Shown: one piece after another, positions 1 through 8,099 of the stretch
How the letters are laid out: each line of letters begins with the position of its first letter
Numbering within the stretch: position 1 is the stretch's first letter
Assembly (NCBI RefSeq): GCF_040546025.1
Contig: NZ_JBEPNA010000005.1
Location: 1-64,000, forward strand
Length of the DNA stretch: 64,000 bases
From: Marisediminicola sp040546025
GTDB lineage: Bacteria > Actinomycetota > Actinomycetes > Actinomycetales > Microbacteriaceae
Direction of reading: 5' to 3'
The notes under the pieces: model-generated
Told to the model about the DNA's origin: nothing
The model's database searches: none
What the model saw: only the letters and a program-made list of their open reading frames with translations
Made by a program: the position numbers and the translations under genes

Positions 1-201
1 GACCCCGCGCCGACATCCGGATTCCGCTCATGCCCACAGCCAACACCCGACCACCGACAGACCACCGACATTCCCGCCCGACCCCGCGAAAACGGTGCAA
101 ACCCCGCCAACAGAACGCGCTGGGGACGAGAAGGCGGCGCGCGCGTCTATCGCGGGGAGCAACCGCGTACTCGGCGATGAACTCGCGGGCCACACGCCGG
201 G

Positions 202-462
202 TCATTGGAAGAAGAGGGTAGCTCCAATGCAGTACAGGAACATCACGACGCCGACGACGAGCGCGATCACCAGGCGCAGTCGGGCGCGCCGCAGCCATGG
301 GACCAGCATCACAGCGCCGAACATCGCCAGAGCGCCCAGGATCGCCCCTCCCACATCGTTCGGAGCCAGTAGCGAGGCGAAGCCCGCCGCTGCGCCGAGG
401 CACTCGCTGAAGCCACACCGCTCGAATCGTACGAGGCCGGGAAGTACCGATCGCAAAGGCAA
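202..462 (-). CDS. Possible small membrane protein, start uncertain
   Basis: This is an 86-codon reading frame whose last 60 residues look like two membrane-spanning segments separated by an Arg-rich turn (PWLRRARLRL), which is typical of a small integral membrane protein. The frame opens with a TTG and no convincing ribosome binding site, so the true start is unclear and the N-terminus may be truncated or degenerate. I recognise no family. The overlapping Arg-rich frames on the plus strand look like high-GC shadows. It lies downstream of, and on the same strand as, the two TPTERF-motif membrane proteins, separated by about 85 nt. Confidence 0.35.
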   Translation of the reverse strand: MPLRSVLPGLVRFERCGFSECLGAAAGFASLLAPNDVGGAILGALAMFGAVMLVPWLRRARLRLVIALVVGVVMFLYCIGATLFFQ

Positions 463-548
463 TAGGCAAAGCCCAGAGGAGGTTCAGACTGTGGAGACTG
501 ATACGACGCGTCGCAACCTCACCCACGACTGACCGTCGCCGACTGTAT

Positions 549-1370
549 TTATCCCAGGGCGCGCTCGAGCGTGACCGTGGCGTGGGTGAGCGTTCCCGCC
601 CCGTCGTCGAGGGTCACTGTGTAGATCTCGCTGGGGTTGGCGCACTGGTACGAGATGTCGGTGAACACCCCTGAGGTGTCGACCTCGGCGAACGGCTCGG
701 CCTTCGCGTCGGTCGTGCCGACGCCGATCCAGGCCAACTCGGCGCCCGTGCTCGTCCACTCGAAGGTCAGCGGAATCGACGAGGTCTCATCCGGGCAGCT
801 GACAGGCGTGCCGCTCTCCGGGGAGAACGTCGTGAAGGCCGCGCCTTGGTCCTCGACCGGCTCCTCGCTCGGCGTCGGTTCCGGCGTGGGCTCCGGGGAT
901 GCCAGCGGCTCGGTGTCCGATGGAGTTGGAGTGGGGGTCGGGACCTCGGATGCGTCGGGGGAGGCGACCGGAGCGGGCGCGGTTTCGGGGTCTCGGGTCG
1001 CGAGGTTGTAGAGCAGGATGGCGAGGGCGATGAGCAGCACGGCGACGATGACGAAGAATGCGATCATCGGGCCCCGCGACTTGGTCTCCGTTGGCGGCGC
1101 GAGCACCGGCTGGGGCTCCCGGGGACCGGGCGGAGGGGGGAGGAACTCCGGTTCGGCGCTGGCCGGCGATGTGGCAAAACGCTCGGTGGGCGTGTCATCC
1201 CCGGCGGGCCCGGCGAAGCGCTCGGTCGGCGCATCAGCGTCAGCCTGATCCAGGCGGCGGGTGGGGGCGTCGCCCATGTCATCGTTCGAAGTGCCGCCCG
1301 CGCTGGGGCCGGGGGTCTTCGGATCGGGCGCGTTCGGATCGAATCGATCGGTCGGAGTGTCGTCGCTCAT
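549..1370 (-). CDS. Membrane-anchored protein with TPTERF motifs (paralogue B)
   Basis: The protein has 273 residues starting at MSDDTPTDRF; the frame stays open upstream, but that part is only antisense to the neighbour's Pro-rich repeats. The first ~120 residues are acidic and probably disordered, with four copies of a D(T/A)PT(D/E/R)R(F/L) motif. KSRGPMIAFF then leads into one membrane segment, a Pro/Thr/Glu linker, and a C-terminal extracytoplasmic domain of about 100 residues with two Cys (VSCPDET and SYQCANP) that could form a disulfide. The spacing behind the upstream gene is 22 nt with an AAAGG ribosome site, so the two form an operon. It shares its N-terminal motif and KSRGP-TM junction with that gene, so they are tandem paralogues. 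Function unknown. Confidence 0.8.
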   Translation of the reverse strand: MSDDTPTDRFDPNAPDPKTPGPSAGGTSNDDMGDAPTRRLDQADADAPTERFAGPAGDDTPTERFATSPASAEPEFLPPPPGPREPQPVLAPPTETKSRGPMIAFFVIVAVLLIALAILLYNLATRDPETAPAPVASPDASEVPTPTPTPSDTEPLASPEPTPEPTPSEEPVEDQGAAFTTFSPESGTPVSCPDETSSIPLTFEWTSTGAELAWIGVGTTDAKAEPFAEVDTSGVFTDISYQCANPSEIYTVTLDDGAGTLTHATVTLERALG

Positions 1371-1392
1371 GGCCGCCTTTGTTGGTGGGGTA

Positions 1393-2286
1393 CTAGCCGG
1401 TCGTCTCTTCGCCGCCAGGAGCGATCGGAAGTGTGGGTGCGGGCTCTGGCGCGGATGCGGGCGCGGGCGCGGGTGCCGGCGCGGGTGCTGGATCCGGGGC
1501 AGGGGCAGGAGCGGGAGCGGGCTCCGGAGCGGGCTCCGGCGCGGGTTCCGGCGCGGGTTCCGGTGCAGGCTCGGGTTCTGGAGCGGGCGCGGGCGCGGGT
1601 GCAGGGGCAGGTTCAGGCTCGGGCGTGGGCTCCGGCGTGCTCGTCGGCGTCGGAGTAGGAGTCGAGCTCGGTGCCACCGACGGCCCCGGGGTGACCTCTG
1701 GCCCGTCGGCACGCGTGACCAGGGTGAAGATGATCATGGTCGCCGCGACGGCGATGACCGCACCGATGATGAGGAGGGCAATGAGCGGGCCGCGGGACTT
1801 CTCGTCAGCATGGGACGGAGCCACCGGCGAGGCCTCAACGGGCGCGGTGGCCGGCTGCGCGGCCCCGGACGTGCCGAAAAGGGCAGTTTCGAACCCGGCC
1901 GCCCCATATCCGCCGGCGGGCGTCGGGGGAGTGAACGCCTGCGTGGCGACGGTCGGCGGAGTGGCGCCGAGCACACGGGTGGCGTCATCGGGCGGAGTGG
2001 CACCGAGCACCTGGGTGGCGTCATCGGGTCGGGTGGCACCGAGCGGCTGGGTAGCCCCGAGCTTGTCCGCGCCGAACGGTGTGGCGCTATAGAGGCCCGT
2101 CCCGAGTGGGGCTGTTGCGGCGCCGGTGGATCGGTGATCGAAAGCCTCGGTCGGCGCCCCATCGCCGACGTCCGCGTTCGAGATCGCCTCGGTGTGGGCA
2201 TCCACCGGCTTGGCGGCGGCCGGCGGGTTGTCGCCGCTGCCCTTGCCGGTGGGATCGAACCGCTCGGTCGGGGTGTCGTTGGTCAT
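1393..2286 (-). CDS. Membrane-anchored protein with TPTERF motifs and Pro/Ala/Glu tail (paralogue A)
   Basis: This 297-residue protein begins MTNDTPTERFDPT and has a GAGGGGC ribosome site. The N-terminal half is low complexity with degenerate repeats (ATQVLGATPPDDATRVLGA). KSRGPLIALL precedes one membrane helix at about residues 167-190. The rest is a long extracytoplasmic stretch of alternating Pro with Ala/Glu (PAPAPEPEP) ending IAPGGEETTG, of the kind that spans peptidoglycan. There is no visible folded outer domain, unlike its neighbour. The cytoplasmic Thr-rich motifs resemble actinobacterial Ser/Thr kinase and FHA-type phosphosites, but that is inference. It is the first gene of a two-gene operon. 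Confidence 0.8.
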   Translation of the reverse strand: MTNDTPTERFDPTGKGSGDNPPAAAKPVDAHTEAISNADVGDGAPTEAFDHRSTGAATAPLGTGLYSATPFGADKLGATQPLGATRPDDATQVLGATPPDDATRVLGATPPTVATQAFTPPTPAGGYGAAGFETALFGTSGAAQPATAPVEASPVAPSHADEKSRGPLIALLIIGAVIAVAATMIIFTLVTRADGPEVTPGPSVAPSSTPTPTPTSTPEPTPEPEPAPAPAPAPAPEPEPAPEPAPEPAPEPAPEPAPAPAPAPDPAPAPAPAPAPASAPEPAPTLPIAPGGEETTG

Positions 2287-2386
2287 TCTGCCCCTCGGAT
2301 ACCGTCGCGGACGATCCCGCGAGCGAATACAACGGTGGCCACGGACTACCGCGGCCGGGATCAGCCTAGGCGGGCAAGGCCGGACC

Positions 2387-3010
2387 TCACAATTCGCGTT
2401 GCGGCATCGAGTCGATGGCGTCTTGAACGCCGTGGCACAGCGGCGACAGCGCGGCCGTGAGATAGGGCCCGAGTTCGCCCCTCTTCGTGCTCGCGTCCGC
2501 CCACGCCTGGGTGGCCGCGATGACCGCTCCGATCGCCGCGAAGCTTGCCGCCCGCGCGATCAACGCCGCCTCGGAACCGCGCCCGATGCGTCGTGTGATG
2601 AACTCGGTCAGAATGCGCGCCTGGCACGCAAGCCTCGACATCGCCGACGACTGGAGCTCGCCGATGTCGCCGATCATTGACAGGTGGGTGAGCGCCCACG
2701 GCACCTTGGACGGTCCCAGGCTCGCGCTGGCCGAAACGATTGCCGAGCACATCGCCTGCATGACCGGCGCGCGCGCATCCGTCGTGGCGAGGCCGTGCGG
2801 CAGGCGCGCGAGCACGTCGTCGAGGTCGATCCAGAACACGTCGCTCTTCGCCGAGAAGTAGTTGAAGAACGTCGCCCGGCTGACGCCAGCACGCTGGGTG
2901 ATCTGGGTGACGGTGGTGCCAGCGTAACCGTTCTCGAGGAACAGTTCGAATGCGGCCTCCTGAAGCATCTCGCAGGAGGATGCATGGGGCCGGCCGCGGG
3001 TGTTCGTCAT
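2387..3010 (-). CDS. TetR-family transcriptional regulator
   Basis: This 207-residue repressor starts at MTNTRGRPHASS, chosen because a GAGGGG ribosome site lies just upstream. The N-terminal helix-turn-helix is clear: a helix near AAFELFLENGYAGTTV, then QITQRAGVSRATFFNYF and K before DVFW, the usual TetR signature. The C-terminal ligand domain is all-helical and unspecific. It is divergent from the peptide/nickel-type ABC operon with 79 nt between start codons, so that operon is its likely target. The ligand cannot be read from the sequence. Confidence 0.88.
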   Translation of the reverse strand: MTNTRGRPHASSCEMLQEAAFELFLENGYAGTTVTQITQRAGVSRATFFNYFSAKSDVFWIDLDDVLARLPHGLATTDARAPVMQAMCSAIVSASASLGPSKVPWALTHLSMIGDIGELQSSAMSRLACQARILTEFITRRIGRGSEAALIARAASFAAIGAVIAATQAWADASTKRGELGPYLTAALSPLCHGVQDAIDSMPQREL

Positions 3011-3089
3011 CTGGCTGCCCCTCTTTAATAGACCGAGTCCAGTTATTGTAGGATGGTGGGACACCCAGCAAGAGAATAGAGATACACGC
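3011..3089. promoter_or_regulatory. Divergent promoter/operator region, TetR versus ABC operon
   Basis: The 79 nt between the two starts should hold both promoters. On the minus strand TATTAA lies just before the TetR ribosome site. Half-sites AATAgAC and GTTATT face each other around CGAGTCC at about 3027-3047 as an imperfect inverted repeat, and TGGGACACCCA is a second short palindrome nearer the ABC gene. Either could be the TetR operator; the assignment is inferred. Confidence 0.4.
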
Positions 3090-4733
3090 ATGCCCGCTCG
3101 CCCCCCACGCTCGCTCAGAACAGCAGGGGCCGTTGCCGGCCTCGCGATCGCCGGAATGCTGGCGGGATGCACCGCGGCAGGCGGTGAGGGCGACCAGCAG
3201 TCGCTCACCTATGCGATCGAGGGAGCGAACCTCAGCGCAGGACACATGGACCCGCACTCGAGCCAGCTCGACGTGAGCGCGCTCGTGCAGCGGGCGGTCT
3301 TCGACTCGCTCGTCGCGCAGGACCTCGACGGAAGCTTCCAGCCGTGGCTCGCCGAGTCGTGGACGATCTCCGACGACGAACTGCAGTACGAGTTCACCCT
3401 GCGCGAAGACGTCACCTTCCACGACGGCGAGCCGTTCAACGCCGACGCGGTCGTCGCCAACTTCGAGCACGTCACCGCGCCGGAGACCGCATCGGCCCAG
3501 GCCGCGAGCATGATCGGCTACAGCGAGGACGGCGGCTCCTACCTCGGCGCCGAGGCCGTCGACGAATTCACCGTCCGCTTCGACTTCGCCACCCCCTACG
3601 CGCCGTTCCTGCAGGCCGTCAGCACCTCCCTGCTCGGCTTCTACTCGCCCGCGGTCCTCGACGAGAAGGCCGACGAGCTCAAGACAGGCGGCCCCGGCAT
3701 CTCCGTCGGCACCGGCCCGTTCGTGCTGAGCGAGTACACGCCCGACCAGAAGATCGTCTACACGGCGAACCCCGACTACGACTGGGCGCCCGAGGGCGCA
3801 GAGCACAGCGGCGCGAGCGACCTCGACGAACTCGTCGTGCGGATCCTGCCGGAGCCCTCGGTGCGCACGGGAGCGCTGACGAGCGGCGAGGTGCAGGTGG
3901 CTGGCAACGTGACCCCGAGCACAGTGGGAAGCCTCGGCGACGACATCACCGTCAACTCGGTCGAGCTGCCCGGGCTGCCCTACTCGCTCTATCTCAACCA
4001 GAACAACGGCGTGTTCGCCGATGTGAAGGTGCGCCAGGCGTTCCAGCTCGGATTCGACCCGCAGGACGCGGTCGATGGCATCTTCTTCGGCCAGTACCCG
4101 CGCGCCTGGAGCATCCTGGGCCCGACGACCCCCGACTCGTACGACAGCTCGCTCGAGCAGCGCCCAGCCGTCGACGTCGACCGCGCGAACGCACTCCTCG
4201 ACGAGGCAGGCTGGACCGAGCGGGATGGAGAGGGCTACCGCACGAAGGACGGCGAACGGCTGAGCGCCCGCTGGATCGCGTACACGCCCATCCCGGACGA
4301 CCGCGCGAGCCTGGCCGACGTGATCCAGTCCGACCTCAAGGGGATCGGCTTCGAGATCGTTCGCGAGGCACTCGAACCGGCCGCCTACAACGAGCAGTAC
4401 GGACCCAAGACGTTCGACATCACCGACTGGGGCTTCTCCGGCGTCGACGCCGACCTGCTGCGCAGCCATCTGCACACCGACGGGTTCCAGAACGCGTCGG
4501 GCGTGAGCGACCCCGCCATCGACACCCTGCTGGAGGATGCCGTCGCGACGAGTGATCCGGCCCAGCGCGCCGCCCTCTACACCGAGCTTCAGCAGTGGAA
4601 CGCCGAAAACGTCGCGATCGTACCGCTGTACGTGCCGTCGATGATCACGGCCTTCAGCGACTCGGTAACCGGGCTCACCTTCGACCTGTACGGCCGACCG
4701 CTGTTCTACGGCGTCCAGGTCCAGGGGTCGTGA
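3090..4733 (+). CDS. ABC transporter substrate-binding lipoprotein, family 5 (peptide/nickel type)
   Basis: This 547-residue extracytoplasmic binding protein has a signal peptide ending in a lipobox, MLAGC, with lipidated Cys at residue 27. The family-5 (OppA/DppA/NikA) signature appears after it: VQRAVFDSLVAQDLDGSFQPWLAESW, followed by the conserved lobe with LREDVTFHDGEPFNADAVVANFEH. The start at 3090 is chosen so that the signal peptide has normal length. It is the first gene of a tight operon whose four genes overlap by 4 nt, so binding protein, permeases and ATPase are made together. Substrate could be oligopeptides, opines or metal chelates; the sequence does not decide. Probably controlled by the divergent TetR. 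Confidence 0.9.
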   Translation: MPARPPRSLRTAGAVAGLAIAGMLAGCTAAGGEGDQQSLTYAIEGANLSAGHMDPHSSQLDVSALVQRAVFDSLVAQDLDGSFQPWLAESWTISDDELQYEFTLREDVTFHDGEPFNADAVVANFEHVTAPETASAQAASMIGYSEDGGSYLGAEAVDEFTVRFDFATPYAPFLQAVSTSLLGFYSPAVLDEKADELKTGGPGISVGTGPFVLSEYTPDQKIVYTANPDYDWAPEGAEHSGASDLDELVVRILPEPSVRTGALTSGEVQVAGNVTPSTVGSLGDDITVNSVELPGLPYSLYLNQNNGVFADVKVRQAFQLGFDPQDAVDGIFFGQYPRAWSILGPTTPDSYDSSLEQRPAVDVDRANALLDEAGWTERDGEGYRTKDGERLSARWIAYTPIPDDRASLADVIQSDLKGIGFEIVREALEPAAYNEQYGPKTFDITDWGFSGVDADLLRSHLHTDGFQNASGVSDPAIDTLLEDAVATSDPAQRAALYTELQQWNAENVAIVPLYVPSMITAFSDSVTGLTFDLYGRPLFYGVQVQGS

Positions 4734-5698
4734 GGCAGGGTCCGTCGAAGCGTCGAGTCCCCGCAGCGTCAGCGCGCTGGCTTCTCGGACGCCTCGGCGG
4801 GCTCCTCCTCGTGGTCTGGGGCGCGGCGACGGCCGGGTTCCTCGCCCTCACCCTCATCCCCGGTGATCCGGTCGAGGTCATGCTGGGCGTCCAGGCGCAG
4901 GTCAGCGAGCAGGTGAAGGCGCAGATCCGAGCGGACTGGGGGCTCAACGACCCGCCGCTCGCCCGCTACCTGCAGTACCTCGGGCGCCTCGCGACGGGTG
5001 ACCTCGGCGAGTCGTACCAGCTACGGCAACCCGTCTCGTCGGTGATCGGCGAGCAACTGCCGGCGACCCTGCAGCTCACCCTGCTGGCCTTCGTCTTCGC
5101 TCTCTCGCTCGCCGCGCTCGCGACACTCGCCGCACGCGGACGCCGCTCCACCCGCGTCGTGTCGCTCGTCGAGCTCACCGCTGTCTCTTCACCCACCTTC
5201 TGGACGGGCCTCGTGCTCATCGCCGTTTTCGTCTTCCAGCTGCGCTGGTTCCCCATCGCCGAGACCGGGAGCCTGCGCGCGCTCGTGCTTCCCGCACTGA
5301 CCCTCGCCCTGCCGGTCGCCGGAGTCATCAGCCAGGTTCTCCGGCAGGGGCTGGATGCCGCGGCGGCGCGACCGTTTGCGACGACTGCCATCGCCCGTGG
5401 GATCGACGGCCGCCGCCTGCTGCTCCGGCACACCCTGAGGCACGCTGCGGCCGACAGCGTCACCCTCGTCGGCTACCTTGTCGGCACCCTCATCGGCGGT
5501 GCCGTGCTGGTCGAGACGGTCTTCGCTCGGCCGGGACTCGGGCGGGTCACCCTTCGCGCGATCATCGACCGCGACCTCCCCGTGGTGCTCGGCATCATCC
5601 TGCTCGCCGCAGTGACCTTCGCGCTCATCAACCTCGCCGTCGATGTGCTCTACCGGTGGATCGACCCGCGCCTGCGTACCCGGAACTTGGCAACATGA
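4730..5698 (+). CDS. ABC transporter permease, OppB/DppB family
   Basis: This 322-residue inner-membrane permease starts at a GTG overlapping the preceding stop (GTGA), which indicates translational coupling. It has the usual OppB layout: an N-terminal membrane helix (LGGLLLVVWGAATAGFLALTLIPGDPV), a periplasmic segment, and five more helices. The EAA-type loop that contacts the ATPase is near FATTAIARGIDGRRLLLRHTLRHA. It forms the heterodimeric channel with the next gene. Confidence 0.9.
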   Translation: MRQGPSKRRVPAASARWLLGRLGGLLLVVWGAATAGFLALTLIPGDPVEVMLGVQAQVSEQVKAQIRADWGLNDPPLARYLQYLGRLATGDLGESYQLRQPVSSVIGEQLPATLQLTLLAFVFALSLAALATLAARGRRSTRVVSLVELTAVSSPTFWTGLVLIAVFVFQLRWFPIAETGSLRALVLPALTLALPVAGVISQVLRQGLDAAAARPFATTAIARGIDGRRLLLRHTLRHAAADSVTLVGYLVGTLIGGAVLVETVFARPGLGRVTLRAIIDRDLPVVLGIILLAAVTFALINLAVDVLYRWIDPRLRTRNLAT

Positions 5699-6540
5699 CG
5701 GTGCTGCTCGGCAGGACCCGCCTCCGGCCGCCGCGAGCCGGTCTCGCCGGCGCGATCGCGGCATCCGCGTTCCTGCTCGTTCTCGTCGTCGCGGCAGCGG
5801 CACCCGCGCTGTTCACGAGCGCCGATCCCATCCAGACCCAGGTGCTGCAGGCACTGCGGGCGCCGAGCATCGAGCATCCGTTCGGCACCGACCAGACCGG
5901 GAGGGATGTCTTCGCGCGCGTCGTCTACGGCGCACGCTTCTCCCTCGCGATCGGGGTTCTCGCCACGACGATCGCGATGACAGCGGGGCTACTGGTCGGG
6001 ACCCTCGCGGGGCTCGCGCCACGTCTGATCGACGGCGCGATCTCACGCGTGATCGAGGTGCTCATGTCGTTCCCCGAGTTCCTGCTCGCGCTGCTGGTCA
6101 TCGCGATTCTCGGCCCGGGCCCGGCAAGCCTCGTCATTGCGATCTCGCTCGCGGCCGTTCCGGTCTACGCGCGGGTCGCGAGGGTGCAGACCTTCACCGT
6201 TCGGCGCTCCGGCTACGTGCGCGCCGCCCTGATCCTCGGTGTGCCCAGATGGCGCAGCGTGCTGCGCCACGTGGTGCCCAACACCCTCGGCCCGCTGCTG
6301 GTGATGGCGACGATCGGCTTCGGAACCGCGATCGCGTCGGCCGCCGGCCTCAGCTTTCTCGGGCTCGGACCGCAGCCGCCAACACCAGAGTGGGGCCTCA
6401 TCCTCTCAGAGGGACGCAACTTCCTCGGCACCGCCTGGTGGATCGCGGTGTTCCCCGGCCTTGTCGTCACCGTCACGGTGATCTCGGCGAGCGTGCTCGG
6501 CCGGTACCTGCGGGCACCGGGAGAGGGGAGAGCGGCATGA
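5695..6540 (+). CDS. ABC transporter permease, OppC/DppC family
   Basis: This 281-residue permease starts at ATG 5695, overlapping the OppB stop by 4 nt. The OppC-type features are a single N-terminal helix, the HPFGTDQTGRDVFARVVYGARFS motif after it, and an EAA loop near GYVRAALILGVPRWRSVLRHVVPN. It pairs with the upstream permease. The length is normal for the family. Confidence 0.9.
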   Translation: MTVLLGRTRLRPPRAGLAGAIAASAFLLVLVVAAAAPALFTSADPIQTQVLQALRAPSIEHPFGTDQTGRDVFARVVYGARFSLAIGVLATTIAMTAGLLVGTLAGLAPRLIDGAISRVIEVLMSFPEFLLALLVIAILGPGPASLVIAISLAAVPVYARVARVQTFTVRRSGYVRAALILGVPRWRSVLRHVVPNTLGPLLVMATIGFGTAIASAAGLSFLGLGPQPPTPEWGLILSEGRNFLGTAWWIAVFPGLVVTVTVISASVLGRYLRAPGEGRAA

Positions 6541-8099
6541 GCTTCGTCTCGGTGCGCAACCTGCGGGTGCGGTTCGGGCAGAGAATCGTCGTCGACGGGG
6601 TGAGCTTCGCCATCGCGGCCGGCGAGTGCCTCGCGATCGTCGGGGAATCCGGATCGGGAAAGACGATCACCGCGCGCACCCTGCTCGGGCTCGCTCCCGA
6701 CGGCGCCGACATCAGCACCGACGAGCTCGTGGTCGCGGGCGTGGACGTGTCGGCGTACACCGACGCCGAGTGGCGCTCCGTCCGCGGGCGCCTGGTCGGC
6801 CTTGTCAGCCAGGACGCCCTCGTCTCTCTCGACCCGATGCGCCGGATCGGGAGCGAGATCGCAGAGCCGATCGAGGTGCACGAGGGCGGGCTCTCGCGCT
6901 CCGAGGTCGCCGCGGGGGTGCTCCGGATGCTGGAGGACGTCGCGGTCCCGACCCCCGAGACGCGCGCCCGGCAGTACCCGCACGAGCTCTCCGGTGGGCT
7001 GCGTCAGCGCGCCCTGATCGCCTCCGCCCTCGCGGCCGCACCCGTGCTGCTGGTCGCCGACGAGCCGACGACGGCGCTCGACGCGACCGTGCAGTCCAAG
7101 GTGCTGGATCTGCTCAGCAGCCTCAAGGAGTCGGGGCTCGCGCTGCTGCTCGTGAGCCACGACCTCTCCCTCGTCGCGCAGATCGCCGACCGCATCGCGG
7201 TCATGCAGCACGGCCGCATCGTCGAAATCGCCGCGGCTGCCGACCTGCTCGCGAACCCCACGCATCCGTATTCGCGGGCATTGCTCGACGCCTCACCCAC
7301 CGGTCACGCCGTGACACGCGGTGGGGGCGAGATCGTGCTCGCTGCGCGTTCCCTGGTCAAGCGCTACCCCGCGCCGGGCCGCGCCACAACGGTGGCCCTC
7401 GACGACGTGTCGCTCCAGCTCCGGGCCGGCACGACGCTCGGCATCGTGGGGGAATCAGGTTCTGGCAAGAGCACCCTGGCCCGGCTGCTCCTCGCGATCG
7501 AACCACCGGACTCCGGCGAGGTGCTGCTCCGCGGCGGGCCATGGAGCTCGCTTGCCGAGTCCACCCGGCGGCGGATGCGCGGCGGCATCCAGCTCATCGA
7601 GCAGGACCCGGCGTCGTCGTTCGACCCGCGGTATACGGTGCGGCGCATCCTCGCTGAGGCCGTCGCCATCACGGACGCGCGCGTCGACCGCCCGGCGCGC
7701 ATCCTCGAGCTGCTCGAGCAGGTCGGACTCTCGGCGGAGCACCTCGGGCGGCGCGGCCACGAGCTCTCGGGAGGGCAGCGACAGCGGGTCGCGATCGCGC
7801 GGGCACTCGCCCGGCGGCCGAGCATCCTCGTGTGCGACGAGCCCGTCTCGGCGCTGGACGTGCAGGTGCAGGCGCAGGTGCTCGCGCTGCTCGAGAACCT
7901 GCAAGGGAGCACCGGGCTCTCGCTCGTGGTCATCTCCCACGACCTCGCCGTGATCGCCCAGCTGAGTGACACGGTGCTCGTGGTGCGGGACGGCGTTGTC
8001 GTCGAAAGCGGCGAGGCGAGCGCGGTTCTGGCGAACCCGAGCCATCCGTTCACGCGGGAATTGCTCGACTCGTTACCTGCGCGCCGTATCCTGCCCTGA
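6537..8099 (+). CDS. ABC transporter ATPase, two fused nucleotide-binding domains (DppD-DppF type)
   Basis: This 520-residue cytoplasmic protein carries two complete ATPase domains in tandem. Domain 1 has Walker A GESGSGKT near residue 38 and a variant signature LSGGLRQR; domain 2 has Walker A GESGSGKST and signature LSGGQRQR, each followed by a Walker B LLVADEP or ILVCDEP. Such fusions replace the separate OppD and OppF subunits. Each domain ends with the NPTHPYSRALLDASP or NPSHPFTRELLDSLP motif typical of peptide and nickel importer ATPases. It starts at ATG 6537, overlapping the permease stop by 4 nt. Confidence 0.92.
   Translation: MSFVSVRNLRVRFGQRIVVDGVSFAIAAGECLAIVGESGSGKTITARTLLGLAPDGADISTDELVVAGVDVSAYTDAEWRSVRGRLVGLVSQDALVSLDPMRRIGSEIAEPIEVHEGGLSRSEVAAGVLRMLEDVAVPTPETRARQYPHELSGGLRQRALIASALAAAPVLLVADEPTTALDATVQSKVLDLLSSLKESGLALLLVSHDLSLVAQIADRIAVMQHGRIVEIAAAADLLANPTHPYSRALLDASPTGHAVTRGGGEIVLAARSLVKRYPAPGRATTVALDDVSLQLRAGTTLGIVGESGSGKSTLARLLLAIEPPDSGEVLLRGGPWSSLAESTRRRMRGGIQLIEQDPASSFDPRYTVRRILAEAVAITDARVDRPARILELLEQVGLSAEHLGRRGHELSGGQRQRVAIARALARRPSILVCDEPVSALDVQVQAQVLALLENLQGSTGLSLVVISHDLAVIAQLSDTVLVVRDGVVVESGEASAVLANPSHPFTRELLDSLPARRILP

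Noticed and set aside
30..532. Arg-rich plus-strand frames at the window start
   Set aside because: No ribosome site, no domain, and composition expected for non-coding or antisense high-GC DNA.
1261..2460. Long plus-strand frames including Gly/Ala/Ser collagen-like repeats opposite the two TPTERF-motif proteins
   Set aside because: They are the antisense of Pro/Ala/Glu repeats; the minus-strand proteins have ribosome sites, shared motifs and membrane helices.
2361..4475. 704-codon minus-strand frame opposite the ABC binding protein
   Set aside because: Composition is typical of high-GC antisense frames, with no domain; the plus-strand lipoprotein is unambiguous.
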